From Rutpela maculata (Eukaryota; Arthropoda; Insecta; Coleoptera; Cerambycidae): 64,000 nucleotides of DNA. Within the stretch, counting starts at the first letter, position 1. Each line of letters begins with the position of its first letter. Below the pieces are notes generated by a model. It ran no database searches. It had not been told where the DNA came from and saw only the letters and a program-made list of their open reading frames with translations. The translations under genes were made by a program, and so were the position numbers. Of the stretch, positions 45,764 through 58,491 are shown piece after piece. The stretch is from assembly GCA_936432065.2 (NCBI GenBank), contig OW386293.2, forward strand, positions 20,720,234 to 20,784,233, read 5' to 3'.

Positions 45764-46425
45764 CCCTGTATACCCTGTATACCCCGTTGTGATATAAATA
45801 TATCACAACAAGTACAGCATGAACTCAGCTTTGGCTATACATATATTTTGAATCATTCTCAACGTTATTTTCGATTTTTAGTAAGTAATTTTAAAAGAAT
45901 ATTTTTGTATAAGTTTTTATTTTTAATCTAAGAAGTTTTAAGTATTATTTATCAATATAACTTTATGTCATCCTTTGTAATATTTCATATTTTTTATGGC
46001 TCTTATGATATTATTAGTAAACCACTGAGGTTATTTATGGTTTCGAAGCTTCTATTTGAGATTTTTTTCATGATATAAAAGCTAGTAACGCTACAGGCAT
46101 TACTTATTTCTAGTTTTAAGATTACAGCCACTTTTTCATTTAGTTTATAAGTTATTTCTCAAAACTGTATATAAACCCTAAATCAATATCAATACATTCT
46201 AGTACAGTACCTAGAGGTAAAAAATATGCAAAACTTCAGAATAATTTCATATTGATTGGTAATTTTTTTTATGGGTGATTTTTGTAGTAAAAGTCATCTT
46301 CAGTTTCTATATGGTCCCGGCGCTTGCTCTTACCCCCGATTTGATTTAGGGGTGGTTTTCCACCCCAAAATCAAAAAAAATAATATATGGAAAAGTATTG
46401 GTTATAAATTTCTGAAATGCTCTAT
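45764..46425. other. AT-rich spacer
   Basis: CCCTGTATA repeats (45764-45785) adjoin the mariner-like element. No gene is present. Confidence 0.4.
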
Positions 46426-46429
46426 ATTT

Positions 46430-47010
46430 ATGTTTTTGGGGTCGCTAATTACCAATCCGAAGTCAAAATAAAAAAAATTTATATGGCGGCTTCAATATGG
46501 CGGACAGAAATGAGGCAAAATGTAAAAAATTGCTTGCTTTCGCATTCTAATTTATGCTTATAAGTTTTTGGGGTCGCTAATTACGAATATGAAGTCAAAA
46601 TTAAAAGACTGAAAATGGTGGCTCCGATATGGCGGAGGGAAACGGGGCAAATGTAACAAATTGCTTCATTTCGCGTTTAATTTATGTATATAGGTTTTGA
46701 GGGTCGCTAATTACGAATATGAAGTAAAAATTAGAAAATTGAAAATAGCGGATCCCATATGGCGGAGGGAAACGGGGCAAATGTAACAAATTGATTGATT
46801 TCGCGTTTAATTTATGTATATAGGTTTTGAGGGTCGCTAATTACGAATATGAAGTAAAAATTAGAAAATTGAAAATAGCGGATCCCATATGGCGGAGGGA
46901 AACGGGGCAAATGTAACAAATTGATTGATTTCGCGTTTTAATTTATGCATATAGGTTTCTGGTCTCGTTGATTACGAATCTGAAGTCAAATTTTAAAAAC
47001 TTAAATTATA
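46430..47010. repeat. 130-bp minisatellite, about 4.5 copies
   Basis: The word GTCGCTAATTACGAATATGA or a variant occurs at 46441, 46573, 46703, 46833 and 46962, spaced 129-132 bases. Copies starting at 46703 and 46833 are virtually identical, while the outer ones are diverged. Each also has ATATGGCGGA. Related single copies lie at 22545, 28500, 29288 and 52139. Confidence 0.9.
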
Positions 47011-47439
47011 GGATGTAAATGGGATAAGATGCTAATAATAATTTCTCGTTTTAATTCTGGTAAGTAAAAAGGTATAAAATAGATAATTCACTATGACATT
47101 TTTGTCATTTATTTTTTAAAATATGTTCTGATCATCACAACTACAATACGAATTTATTGTTTATCCCCATAACTATATAATATTATTTAATGCTTTATCA
47201 AATGACATTAAAAATATGAGTAATTATAAAAAATTTAAAAACGAATCAAAATATTTCTTAAGCGATAGCATTTTTTTTTTAGGAAATTGATTGTTTTTCG
47301 TTTCATCCCATTGGACTTTAGTAAATATTTAATCCCTCCGGCAATAAAACTAACAATTTAATTCTTGGAAAAAAGAATTAAATTGGTATTGCATCATCGT
47401 CAGGGAATGTAATGCTTTCACACCTAAATACACAATATA

Positions 47440-48650
47440 CTATATGCGGCATTACTAATATCAAACGTTATCCTCAGTGTATAAGTTTTATTTTTGGTCA
47501 CTATCATTTTTTCGCTAAAACTAATATTTATTGAGATATTTGCAAAAAATAAAAAACTTAAGTTTTTTCGAAATTACCTTTACAGTTTAAAATGTATTTA
47601 TTTCTGAAGCAAGTGCTTTAAATTAGTAAAAAAATTTGAGCACCCAGGTAATGCTACATTATAAGGAAAAACTGTTTTTGAGATAAGTTTTTTAAATTAC
47701 TGGCTAATTAGAGTAACAAAATGGCGACCTTTTTATATAAAAAAAATGTAAATACGCTTATTTTTCCGTCATAACTTCTTTATTTCTTATGCTACAGAAA
47801 CGATTAAAAAATAATTTGAAAGCGCAACTAATTTCATTTCTTAGCATGCTTGACGTAGGTGTCACAATTTCTGAGATATTTAACAGTTAAACTAAATTTT
47901 TCGTCTTATAAACGTTCGGACACCATTTGTAAATTTTCATATCTCCGAAACTATTAAATTTATATAAATAATTAAAATAGCGAAATTCATTATCAGTTTA
48001 TCAGCTTTATTTTTGGTCTCTACATATTTTTCATTAAAACTAATATTTATTGAGATATTTGGAAAAGAAAAAAAAATAGGTTTTATCGAAAATACCTTAG
48101 TAGTTTAAACTTAAGTTTTTTCTAAAGCAAATGCTCTATACAAACGAAAAAATTTCAGGATCTACGTCATGCTATATATTATTAAGAAAGAGTGTTTGAA
48201 ATTCCTTTTTATTAATTGCTGGCTGATTACAGTAACAAAATGGCGACGTTGTTATTAAAAAAATGTGAAGACGCACACTGCTTTGGTCATAACTTCTTTA
48301 TTTTTGATGCTACAGAAACAATTAAAAATACAGTTAAAAGCTTAATTATTATTCTACCTATTCTATTATTCTAGCTATTAGTATTTTTGACCTAGGTGTC
48401 ACAATTTTTGAGATATTTCACTCTCACTCTAAATAATTATCTTGTGAACACTTGGATCTCAAATATAAAATTAAATATCTTCTAAATTATTAATCCTACA
48501 TCAATAAAAAAAATATATAATTAATTTCCAGTTTGTACTTTCTGCAAATGGTCTGTAACATTTTTTCGATAAAGTAATATTTTTCGAGATACTTGACGAA
48601 AGCCATTTGGAAATACCTTTTTTTATCGCTTTTTTTTAAACTAAAATTGC
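47440..48650. repeat. About 520-bp diverged tandem repeat, 2.3 units
   Basis: TAACAAAATGGCGAC occurs at 47713 and 48233. The CATAACTTCTTTATTT block is at 47770 and 48289, and the AAACTAATATTTATTGAGAT block at 47518 and 48037. A weaker third copy is near 48570. AT-rich, no gene. Confidence 0.75.
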
Positions 48651-50269
48651 AATTTTGAAGTCGTTATCACTTAAAAACTATCAATTTATGTGAAAATTTG
48701 CATAGAACCTTTTCTTCTTAAATTTGATTATTTTTCATCTCCAATAAATATATATATTTTTTAAGTGCCTTGAGAAGGTAGCATCCATCCCTGATAAATT
48801 AGCAAGCCCCCGCAAAATATAGAAACTTTTCTGTTCAATATGACATATTCCGAAGTTAAAACCTCTAGTTATTGTACTATTGTGTCATCTTTAATTGCTA
48901 ATGGATACCGTAAAATACGCTAACATAAATGCATATTTTAATATTCGGCCACATAAGCCTATAAAATTTTCCATTTCATCGATTATGTTTTTTTTGATCC
49001 GTTAATTACCCCAAATAAATTGTGTATATAAGTATTATTGAAATTCTAATATAAAAATATTGAGATTTAAGTTCAGACATATTACAGTACATTTTTATTA
49101 TAATAATAAACGTGGACTTAAATGTTTGGCAAATTTTTATGAATTAAATCCTGTAATAATATACTACAGACTGGCTTTGGGGTAAATCGGTTATCGAAAG
49201 TTTAACCCTTTATATCTTTAATATCAGGACTGATTCAATTTATAAGCAGTTGCGCAAAAATTTATGTTGCAGTAAATGTTATAAAAGGTTACGGGTGGAA
49301 AGTTTCGGTCACGGAAAGGTTATAACGATAAATATTCTTAGAATAAACTCCGCTATTGACGGGTATTACGATTAAAGAATAAATTGGAACAAGTCTTGTA
49401 TCTCCTTTGCACTGCGGTATGAAATAAATAACATTCTACCTATCTACAAATTTAAATTCCGAGTTATAAAATGTAGCATATCTTCTACTATAACGTCGTT
49501 ATTTTCTTAAAGGTAAATAATTAATCAAGTCTTAAAAAAGGGACGAAAAAGTGTAACATAGCTACTTATTTAAGAGAAAGAGAATAGATCTGTGGATGGG
49601 ATATCAAAAGGTAAAACACGTAAATAAACTAAGGGACTTTTGAAATGAAAAATACCTATTAGTAGGAAACGCGTATAGTTCGAGCGCAATTATATATTCA
49701 TTTATTTGAATTTATATTTCGTTTTTATGTATGAATGTAACAAATTAAGAACATAAAAATTAGTGATGACACATCTGTGGATAAAGGGCTTTAATTAAAA
49801 AAAAATAATCATCAAATCGATCCAGTGGGAGCTGTTGACGAAGCAGGGGAAGACAAATCTCCGATCAAAAAACTCTTTAATAAAATTTTATTTTGTATTT
49901 TTAATATAACTGTTTTATAAGACAATAGGAAACAATTATAAAATAATGTTAACTTATATTTATAACGGTGCTGAAAATACTGGCGAACGTTACTAAAAAA
50001 GCGCTACAAAATTATTTAGTTTTATAAGCTGAAATGTTTTATAGCTTAGCCACGGAAACATTTTTAAAATAATTTCTTAACTGGCTTATAAGATATTTTA
50101 TAATTTTGCTGTAAAACCGTTTTGATGACAAAATCAAACAGTTCAGTTGCAGACAACCAAATAGTGTTTTCTGCAGCTCTAATATAATCAGTTAGCATTT
50201 TAGAAGGATTAATAAAATAACAATAAAACAAAATAATCATATAACATTTAAATTATAAAACAAATTTGC
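48651..50269. other. Long AT-rich spacer
   Basis: No supported gene or element was seen. Confidence 0.4.
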
Positions 50270-51030
50270 TGGTTAGGTGTGACAACAGTTTGAGTATAAA
50301 TATTCCATTTAAAATGGAAACATCTTTATAACTTTTTTTTATTTCTTGTCCGACCCAAATTTTACCAAAATATAGAACAAATTAGGATCTTCTTATGGCC
50401 AAAAAACATTGGCCTCCTACAAATGCAAAGCCACCTGCGGCATCAAAATAAATGGAAATAATAAAGAAATCATATTAGGCAGTTTTTTATAGGAAATCTT
50501 TGTTAATAAAAGTTGTCCAGAATTGTCCAAAAACCTAGAGTCCAAAATTTCAGCAATATTAAAAATATTGAATTTTGTTTTTGAAGTCCAAAATTTCGAC
50601 AAAAATTAAAAAAAAATACATATCACTTGACTACCTGACAGCTTGCATTTAATTTCAAACAAAATCGTCATAGCACAATTTTCTACAGAAAAAAAAAATA
50701 ATTAAAATTATATTTTCGGACTCGGACATTGTTTTAAAAAAAAATTCAATATTTTTAAATATTGCTGAAATTTTGGACTCTAGGTGTTTGGACAATTCTG
50801 AACAACTTTCATTAATCAAGTTTTAGGATAAAAAAATGCCTAATATGATTTCTTTATTTTTCCATTTATTTTGGTACCGCAGGTGGCTTTGCATTTGTAA
50901 GAGGCGAATGTTTTTTTGGCCATAAGTAAATTCTTATTTGTTCTATCTTTTGTTAAAATTTGATTCAAGTAGGACAAAAAATAAAAAAATTGTAAAGGTG
51001 TTTCCATTTTAAATGGGTCACACTGTATAT
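50270..51030. mobile_element. Foldback element T with about 280-bp arms
   Basis: The left arm (50300-50600) and right arm (50735-51020) are inverted copies: AATGCAAAGCCACCTGCGG against the mirror near 50880, and AGAGTCCAAAATTTCAGCAA against TTGCTGAAATTTTGGACTCT. The outer ends contain CCATTTAAAATGGAAAC. A third piece of T lies inside foldback P (38358-38640). Confidence 0.85.
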
Positions 51031-51720
51031 ATCTATAGAAGATACCAATAGGACTAACAAAACACGCATTAAGTGAAGTTTCAATTATCTTAGCGCCGCT
51101 TGAAGTTAATCCAGTTACTGGATGTATATTTCTCTCCAGTAAAGACCCAGTAAGTATGGTATTACCTGCACGTTACCGCGGTTTGATATAATGTGGTAAT
51201 TAATGTTGAAAACAACAGAGCTGTTTTATTTTCTACGTAAAGTTCTTTTTGCACAAACTTAAAATTAAACTTTCAAGCAAAGTTCAACTGCACGTTGAAT
51301 TTCATTTTAGACGTATATTAAGTAGATACATCATATTGTTAAACAAAAAACGACGCAAAAAGTTCAGACGGCTTTTTTGTTCATTGTCTCTGAGTTCTAA
51401 ATTGCTTCATTCATCAAAAAGCAGCACATAATTATTTTAAGTATTTTTTAATGAAAATATAAATTTACTGCCGAAATGCTAAGCAACGAACTTTTTGGTT
51501 ATTGTATTTTTCGCCAGCTGCACATATTATGCTTTAATGTGTGAAGTTAATATACTTTTCAAAAATTGCCATACAATAAGGAAAACAACTATAGAAAGTG
51601 CATTGAAAGTGAAGTGATTTACTTTATTTATTTCTAATACAGAAAAGGCAAATTTTTTAACGATCACTTTATATTAAAAATATTTTTTGAAGCAATTGAT
51701 AACCTGCCTAACAATATCCT
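51031..51720. other. AT-rich spacer
   Basis: The 60-codon frame at 51249-51431 is unsupported. Nothing else was recognised. Confidence 0.4.
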
Positions 51721-51883
51721 AGAAAATGATTCCATTCTACCATGGATGTTCTTTAATAGTACGAGAGCCCACCGACAAAAATGAAACACATAAGCTCGAG
51801 AGTCAAAAATTGGTGGGGATGTTTATCAAGTCATTCTCTGAACGTGTGTAGTCGGCCATAGCTATCCGGGTTGTAGCGGCGCA

Positions 51884-53261
51884 CAGTGGGAAATTTTTCC
51901 ATTTTTTTGGACAAAAATCCGTCTACAATGCAATTATTAATGGATTTGAAAATTTTTTTGTTTTAATAATTGTTAGGTATCACCCGATGTTTGAGCACTG
52001 CCCAAATTTTAAAAACGTTCAACATAACTTCAAAAAATCCTATAAATATATGAAATTCGTGTATTTTACTTAAGTAAAAATGCGAATTTCTGTTTTTTAA
52101 GTTTTACTCAGAAAATGTCCTTTACTACATGTTTTTTGGGTCGCTGATTAAGAAAAATGGAGTCCCGTTAACCAGAAATTGATATAACATCCTTAAAATA
52201 CCAAAAAACACCCCTAATAGGGATTTTTTCGAAATATTCTTATTAAAAATGTAAAATAGTCTAGTAAAGTGTATTTTTTTATATGATAAATCTGTACTTT
52301 GGAATGAAAAAGGCGGTTGACACAAAATCATATTTTTTAGAAACGGCCATTTTTGTAAGACATGTGGAGCAAGTATTGGACAACCGTCTATTTAAAGCTG
52401 AAATATATTAAAACATTACATATAAGAACTTCTGGCCTTTAATTATAAAAATATAAGGCTTTTCTTTATTAGAAACAGTTCTTACATAAAATTCCGTAAA
52501 ATTCCGTAAAATTCCGTAAAATTCACAAAAAATGGACACCCGCTCTTTTCATTCCAAAGTACAGAAATATAAAACCTTAGTTATTCAAATAATAATTCAG
52601 TAAACATTTACCCTAAGGGTTAATCAGAGGGGTTGAAACAACCCCCATTTCGACAAAAATATAGTTACAATGGTTATTTTTTAGTTTTTGCTTCGAAACA
52701 GGGTAAGAGAGTACATTGTGACTATGAGAGTGTATCTCAACCCCTTTAAGGGTGAAAACCACCCTTAAATGGCTGTAGAATTTGAAAACAGGTTTCGAAT
52801 TTTTTTGAAATTTTAGAATCACGTTTTCTTCGATATTTTCACTAAAATCAGTCTCCGAACCTTGTTTGATAAATAAAAATTATTTTAAAGGTTAAATTAA
52901 TCAATTGTTCTATACCTTGACAATGTGAATAAACAACCATTCAATGTGAGTAGAAACAAATTCTAAGTTTTTCAACGTTATATCAATTTCTGGTTAACGA
53001 CCCAAAAAACATGTGGTAAAGGATATTTTCTGAGTAAAACTTTTAAAAAACAGAAATTCGCATTTTTATTTAAGTAAAATACACGAATTTCATATATTTA
53101 TAGGATTTTTTGAAGTTATGTTGAACGTTTTTAAAATTTGGGCAGTGCTCAAACATCGGGAGATACCTAACAATTATTTTAAAAAAAAAATTTTTCAAAT
53201 CCATTAATAATTGCATTGTAGACGGATTTTTGTCCAAAAAAATGGAAAAATTTCCCACTGT
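51884..53261. mobile_element. TIR element U, 1.4 kb, with 7-8 bp TSD
   Basis: The ends start CAGTGGGAAATTTTTCCAT and are mirrored for about 260 bases (51884-52145 and 53000-53260). GCGGCGCA flanks both sides (51876-51883 and 53262-53269), with a one-base asymmetry at the right end. A related uninterrupted site is present on the minus strand at about 53712-53719. The interior has no gene; the 62-69 codon frames translate the arms or AT-rich DNA. Confidence 0.85.
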
Positions 53262-53269
53262 GCGGCGCA

Positions 53270-53738
53270 GGGGCAGCCGTTTTTCTGATCTGGCTTAAAT
53301 AATTTTTAAAACAACCGAATCAGAAATCTGAAAAAAAAAGGTATATTCTACATAAAAAAAGAAAGAACTTTTCTCTCTACTGTGTTTCTTCAGAGCGCAC
53401 CTTTCGCCATAAAAAATTGAAATTAGAACAAGTCGACTTTTTGAGGTCATTTTCTGGCAAAAACTGGCCTAAGAGTAAAAAATTGCAAAGAGCAAGAGAT
53501 ATGATATGATATTTTTTGGAGCAGAATCGAAATCCACTATAAAAAAGAGAGGTTGATTATATAAAAAATATGTTACCCCATAAAAACCCCATACTGCCTT
53601 TATGTAGAGCCCGCAAAACTGAAAAACTTTTGTCTCAAACTTTTTTCGATTGGGCGTCATGGGAAGCAGCACATTCAAAAACTATTTCCAGATCAGAGAA
53701 ACGACTGCCCCTGCGCCGCTGCAACCCGAAGGAATATA
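53270..53738. repeat. Foldback repeat that U inserted into
   Basis: 53270-53305 (GGGGCAGCCGTTTTTCTGAT) is mirrored at 53685-53712 (ATCAGAGAAACGACTGCCCC). The unit seems to continue left of U at 51845-51875. Its limits are unclear, and no gene is seen. Confidence 0.6.
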
Positions 53739-53857
53739 AGTACAGAACGTGCACTTAATATCTTATGCTGATGACACTGCTATTGTATTTATAGAAAATG
53801 CATGGGATACTGTATATAATAATGCAGAAATAAATTTACCACTGATGTCTAATACTA
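53739..53857 (+). pseudogene. Non-LTR reverse transcriptase fragment with intact YADD box
   Basis: The plus frame reads LISYADDTAIVF, then ENAWDTVYNNAEINLPLM, the catalytic box and following helix of a non-LTR reverse transcriptase. It is cut off at 53857 by X copy 2. No convincing continuation was found after 56233. Confidence 0.6.
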
Positions 53858-54202
53858 CGGGGGTTCTCCCTAACTGTACGTGCAACTCCCCCCCCCCGGT
53901 CCTTGGGGACAATGTTTTTCATAAATATTAATAAAGCCTAAGGAACAATTTTAAACATGTCCCCAAAGAAAAAAAATTGGCTCTACTTTCAAAATGTCGC
54001 CGTTTATAAAAAGAAATTTTACAAATATTGTTTTGTCATTTAACACAAAAACTAAAAAATATGGAGAAAAACTTTCTGCACAAAAAACAAATTTTCTACA
54101 ATTTTGTTCCTGTAAAATATTTGGAAAGGAGTTCACTTTCCAGATAAATGATTCAGCTCTTAAAATAACATATAAAATTCAATATAAAACATAAGTAACA
54201 CC

Positions 54203-55747
54203 TCATTCGCTTTCAGATTCACTATCGCTGGCTCCCGATACATCGAATATTTCTTCCAAGTATTCTTCCTCTATTGCTTCATTTATGATATCGTTATCAT
54301 CCTCACTTTCGTCTATTATGATTTGATTTGAAATCATCTCCTGAAGAATTTCAGTAAGCGATTGAGGCAGTATTTTATCTGCTGAACACTAAAGAGGTTC
54401 TCCACTTTCTTGCCATCCATAATCTTCCAAGGCTTTGGAATATTCTGAATACCTTCGTCGGTTAATCGCCAAATACGCGTTTTGTAAACACTCTGAGGAC
54501 CGTAGTTTGGAGTCCACACCAAATTGTAGATCCCTAGGCGCAATGGGCCCGCCATTGTGGCCTGGTTGCCTAGTAAAAAGTAGTACTATCCACTATCCAC
54601 CATGCTCGATAAGGCAAAGTGTTGATGGTGGAATCGATCAACTTGCCAATTGATAAAGACAAATCTTTATCACCACATTTCTGTCTAATGGCAATTAGGG
54701 GAAGCTCGTCCACGCTAGCGCATTTTTTTTATTCATATATGGCACATGTAAACTCTTCCAACGATGCGATTAATTTATCATCAATGCTGCTCCCCAAATC
54801 TTGAAATGTTCGGATATATTTGGTATATTTGGTATAGCATTTTATCATTCCTTTCCCTTTTCCAGTACACGAATGAAGGCCCAGTAATGCCGAACATTTT
54901 TGAGGTGGTTCGTACTCTTCTGCTAATGCGGATATGTTAATAAGCCTTCTTTTATTGAAAAATCCAGTATCACTATCTCCGATTAAAGAACTTATATCTA
55001 GATACATAATGGCATTGATTTATTTGTCGCTGAAAGACTCACAATCTAAGGCACTTCTTCCCATAAGTTGCTGATTGGCACATCGGCGTATTCGCGGTCG
55101 CTCGTGCACGATCGGCTTCAGTTCGATTATCATAATCTCAGTTGACAGTTCGGCCATTAATGTCAATAAATGTTTTTCGTGTTCTCCGACCAAAAACTGG
55201 TGAAAAAGTAATTTTATTTTAAGTTGTGATTTGCTTAATACCTAAATAATATTCTCTATTCATATTTACACAGTTTAGTGACAATATATTTTGTGCAAAT
55301 AAATAGTGAAGTGCTGTGCCATTTGCAGAAAGCAGTTTAGAAAAGAAGAAACTCGATCGTTCCATAGTCGTAACATGATGAAGTTCAGTTTACAGTTATA
55401 AAGTAAATAGCAATTAAATTTTAATATCCTTTCAATACATATTTATCTTACTGTTTTATCTTACTGTAATATCGTATGCCTACATCACGTTATATAAAGA
55501 GCCGGTAATGCAGGAATTGCAATAATTCATTTTAATGAAAATATTTACCTTTCTACACATTTTCTACACACACAACGCCACTGTTGCCTATGAGATCCAT
55601 TTTAATGGACATATAATGTTGACTATGTTAGGAGCAAACAAGGTATATAGTGAAAAGATAGCCTGTTATGTATCTAGATATAAGTTCTTTAATCGGAGAT
55701 CACTATTAACACTTTTAACCCTAATCTGTTCATAACCCATTGTTACC
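54203..55747 (-). pseudogene. Element X protein remnant (XPG-like), split by W
   Basis: Reading on the minus strand, DTGFFNKRRLINISALAEEY (54980-54910) is followed by KCSALLGLHSCTGKGKG, FQDLGSSIDDKLIASLEEFT and CAIYE. Further on are DELPLIAIRQKC, RIWRLTDEGIQNIPKPW and the acidic end EYLEEIFDVSGAS with ESESE and TGA (54203-54205). The LLGLH..TGC and RRLI blocks look like the conserved core of XPG/FEN-type nuclease regions in Academ-type proteins; this is inference. Element W (54977-55698) lies just upstream of the DTG codons. The sequence beyond it (55699-55747) has the family's CGAAAACGGTAACAATGGG block. Frameshifts are present. Confidence 0.65.
54977..55698. mobile_element. TIR element W, copy 2 (722 bp, 8-bp TSD)
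   Basis: CTCCGATTAAAGAACTTATA at the left and its mirror at the right are flanked by an exact 8-bp duplication ATCACTAT (54969-54976 and 55699-55706). It is the reverse complement of copy 1 (36778-37530) over nearly the whole length. Confidence 0.93.
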
Positions 55748-56236
55748 GTTTTCGAGATAAATATCTGCAAATTATAATATTATTATTATTATTATTATTA
55801 ATTTCTTTCAGTTTATTATATTTTGTTATGTTAATAATATAAAGTTATATTATACGCTTTACAATAATTGTCAAAGTTATTTCCTCTAAATGATTTACCG
55901 ATTTATGAATTTCCATGTTTTCTTAATTTTGGACTCATTTATCTGGAAAATGGTAACTCCTATCAAAATATTGTATAGGAACAAAATTGTAGAAAATTTT
56001 ATGCACGTTGTTTTTTGTGAAAAAAGTTTCTGTCCATCTTTTTTTTAGTTTTTGTGTTAAATGACAAAAACAACATTGACAACAGTTTCCTTTAACATAT
56101 GGCCGCCATTTTGAAAGTACAGCCAGTTTTTTTTTGGGGGAGATATCTATTGTTCCTTAGACTTTAATCTTTATGAAAAACATTGTCCTCGAGGATCGGG
56201 GGGGTGCACGTACAGCTAGAGTGAGCTCCCCGACTA

Positions 56237-57240
56237 TAAGTGATTTATTTAGTTTAATTTGGACTTGTTATATTATTATTTCGTATAGTCTTTTTTGTTC
56301 TAATTTTTTGCCATACTTTTACCTCGGTACTACTGGTTGCAATCGACAACGCTACAAGGTACGAGATAGATTCCATTCCGATTTTTAAGGAGACAGAAAT
56401 ACTATCACGCTTGGCGAATTAAAGTCACGCCTTTCTAGTGAATTTACTCAAAAACCTTAAAATATCGTGCACTAACTTCAATTTGGAAAATCTACTCATA
56501 CTGGTTTGCAACCTACAAGAAAACTCCACACTGCGCGAACGAACTGCATGGGAAACTCGGTAAGTCGTGTTGCAACCACCGTCTTTTATTGTTTTTTAAT
56601 ATTCTCTTCAAAATCATATTTCTGTTCGACTTTTTTCAACAGTCCGCGCAAATTCATTTTATCATGAACATATTAGCAAATTTTTAACCTAACCGCCAAA
56701 CTGTTTGTTTGGTAAAAAAGTAATGTGCAATGGGAGTTTCTTAAAAAAAAAAACGAGGGACCAAAGTGGTTAACCACATTTCTACTTTTCTAATAGTAGA
56801 TATTTCAAAGATACCTTATTATTCAACCTTGTATCATAGCGATGTAGATACCTACGAACGATATAATCATTTACGTTTTTCTTAACACCTATCCAGTACT
56901 TCTAGATATAAAAAGAAGGAACTGTTATTATCCCATGTTCAGTGAATTTGTTTCTCACTTTATACAAAACTAGAAATCAAGCTCATAACACAAATAGTCC
57001 CCAAATTATAATTGCACAAAAAAAATACGCCGTTTTAATGACATTTAAGAACACATCTCCTATTAGATTATTTATCATTGCAACACATCTTGCCGGTTCT
57101 TTTGCTACACAGTCCACGCGTTGATCCCAACACAATTTGAAATCAAAATTTTACAAATTTTTATCTGGGTTGGATAATTATAACTAGTATTATTGTGAGT
57201 ACAAAATACCATATTTGCTGTTTTGGTATAATTTAACACA
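56237..57240. other. AT-rich spacer
   Basis: The 60- and 71-codon frames here have no motif. Nothing else was recognised. Confidence 0.4.
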
Positions 57241-57880
57241 TTCGCTTAGAACCACATTAAAGCAGTTGTCTGTCTTCGAAGCAAAATGTCCTTCAACTCA
57301 ATCTAGCTTTCATTGGAATTAATTTACTTCAGGCCAACTGCATACAGTACAAATTTAGCATTTAAAACATATCTCGGTAAGCCATTGGCATAGATGAAGA
57401 ATAACAGTGGTCCTAGAATCATCCTTGAGGTACTCCATGATTTATATACGCTATTGTTGATGTCAACACCGTTATAAATGGTGATTTGGTTCCTAATTTT
57501 CAAATAATTTTAACGGATTTGATTTTACGCGATACTATTTAATTTTTTACTTTTGTGTAACAATTTCCAAGAATGGGTGTAATTGATATGGGAGTTAGTT
57601 ACATGTATGTAGTTAGATGTATCATATACTTACCTTCCTGGAATATTAGGATAACTTTCTAAATTTTTAAGCAGTCAGGACAAATGCCTTCCTTTATGCA
57701 TTCGTTAATTAGTTTAGTGAGAGAGCCAGTAAGTGTAATCAAAACATATCGGATTTTATGACTTTTATGTTTATTTCGTAATAATTCTTACTTGCTTTAT
57801 TTTTTATTGTATTTATTGCATCAGTCAATTCAGTAGTAGTAATTTCATTAAACTTAAAATATTATTGTTACATGTTACAT
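57240..57880 (-). pseudogene. Jockey/CR1-like reverse transcriptase remnant
   Basis: The minus strand reads EITTTELTDAINTIKNKA (about 57845), then SLTKLINECIKEGICPDCLK, LTPISITPILG, GVPQG and ILGPLLFFIYANGLP. The Y-x-D-D region is replaced by VLYAVGL. Order and spacing fit a non-LTR palm domain with a deletion between the LTPISI and GVPQG blocks. Several stops are present. Confidence 0.65.
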
Positions 57881-57947
57881 GATTCAACTAAACTAACTGA
57901 GACAATATTTGATTTGATATTTCATTTGCGATATTTACAAAATAAAA

Positions 57948-58294
57948 GAGGGGTGGCGATAAGGCCCTTTCTTGGCCCCCAACTACAACTTTTTTTTTAA
58001 TATGAAGAAAGTCAAAAAAAAATTCAAACTTAACTTCTAAAGATACGACGAACAATATACGTTTTACGTAGTTCGAATTTTTCCCATCGATAAAGTTAGG
58101 CTAAACTTTCACCAAAATACGTGATAATCACCATTTTTTTTTGTATTTTTAGTTCGTTGTTTTACATGGAGTATAAGAGAGTACTGTAAATATTTTTAAA
58201 TATTTACAGTAATGTAAATGTGAGAACGTAAAATCTTTGACATATGCAAGAATCAAAGTGGTCTAGGGCCAAATAAGGGACTCGCCACTCCTCG
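57948..58294. mobile_element. 347-bp MITE
   Basis: The imperfect TIRs are GAGGGGTGGCGATAAGGCCC at the left and, mirrored, GAGGAGTGGCGAGTCCCTTA at the right, followed in both by TTGGCCC-type sequence. A central palindrome TACTGTAAATATTTTTAAAT is present. There is no gene, and a TSD is not clear. Confidence 0.7.
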
Positions 58295-58491
58295 TTTAGA
58301 TCAAAGTGTTAGACTAATCACGTTTGCTATCTATTACGTTCCATAGGTACATCTTTGACATGTTATTGGAGTTTAAAATGTATTTGTTTTTTTTTTTTAC
58401 TATTTATTTAACGTCGACCTGTTTCCGCTACCAGGGCCTATCACCGGCGCCAGGAGACGAGCTACCCCCCACCTGGAAATTTTGCCGAACC

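Larger units (their letters stand above)
53858..56232 (-). mobile_element. TIR element X, copy 2 (4-bp TSD), carrying W copy 2
   Basis: The ends run from CGGGGGTTCTCCCTAACTGT (53858) with a C-run to the mirror ACAGCTAGAGTGAGCTCCCC G (ends 56232). The flanking ACTA (53854-53857 and 56233-56236) is an exact 4-bp duplication. Inverted arms of 300-400 bases match those of the other X copies. The gene runs on the minus strand (54203-55747) and is split by W. Confidence 0.85.
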
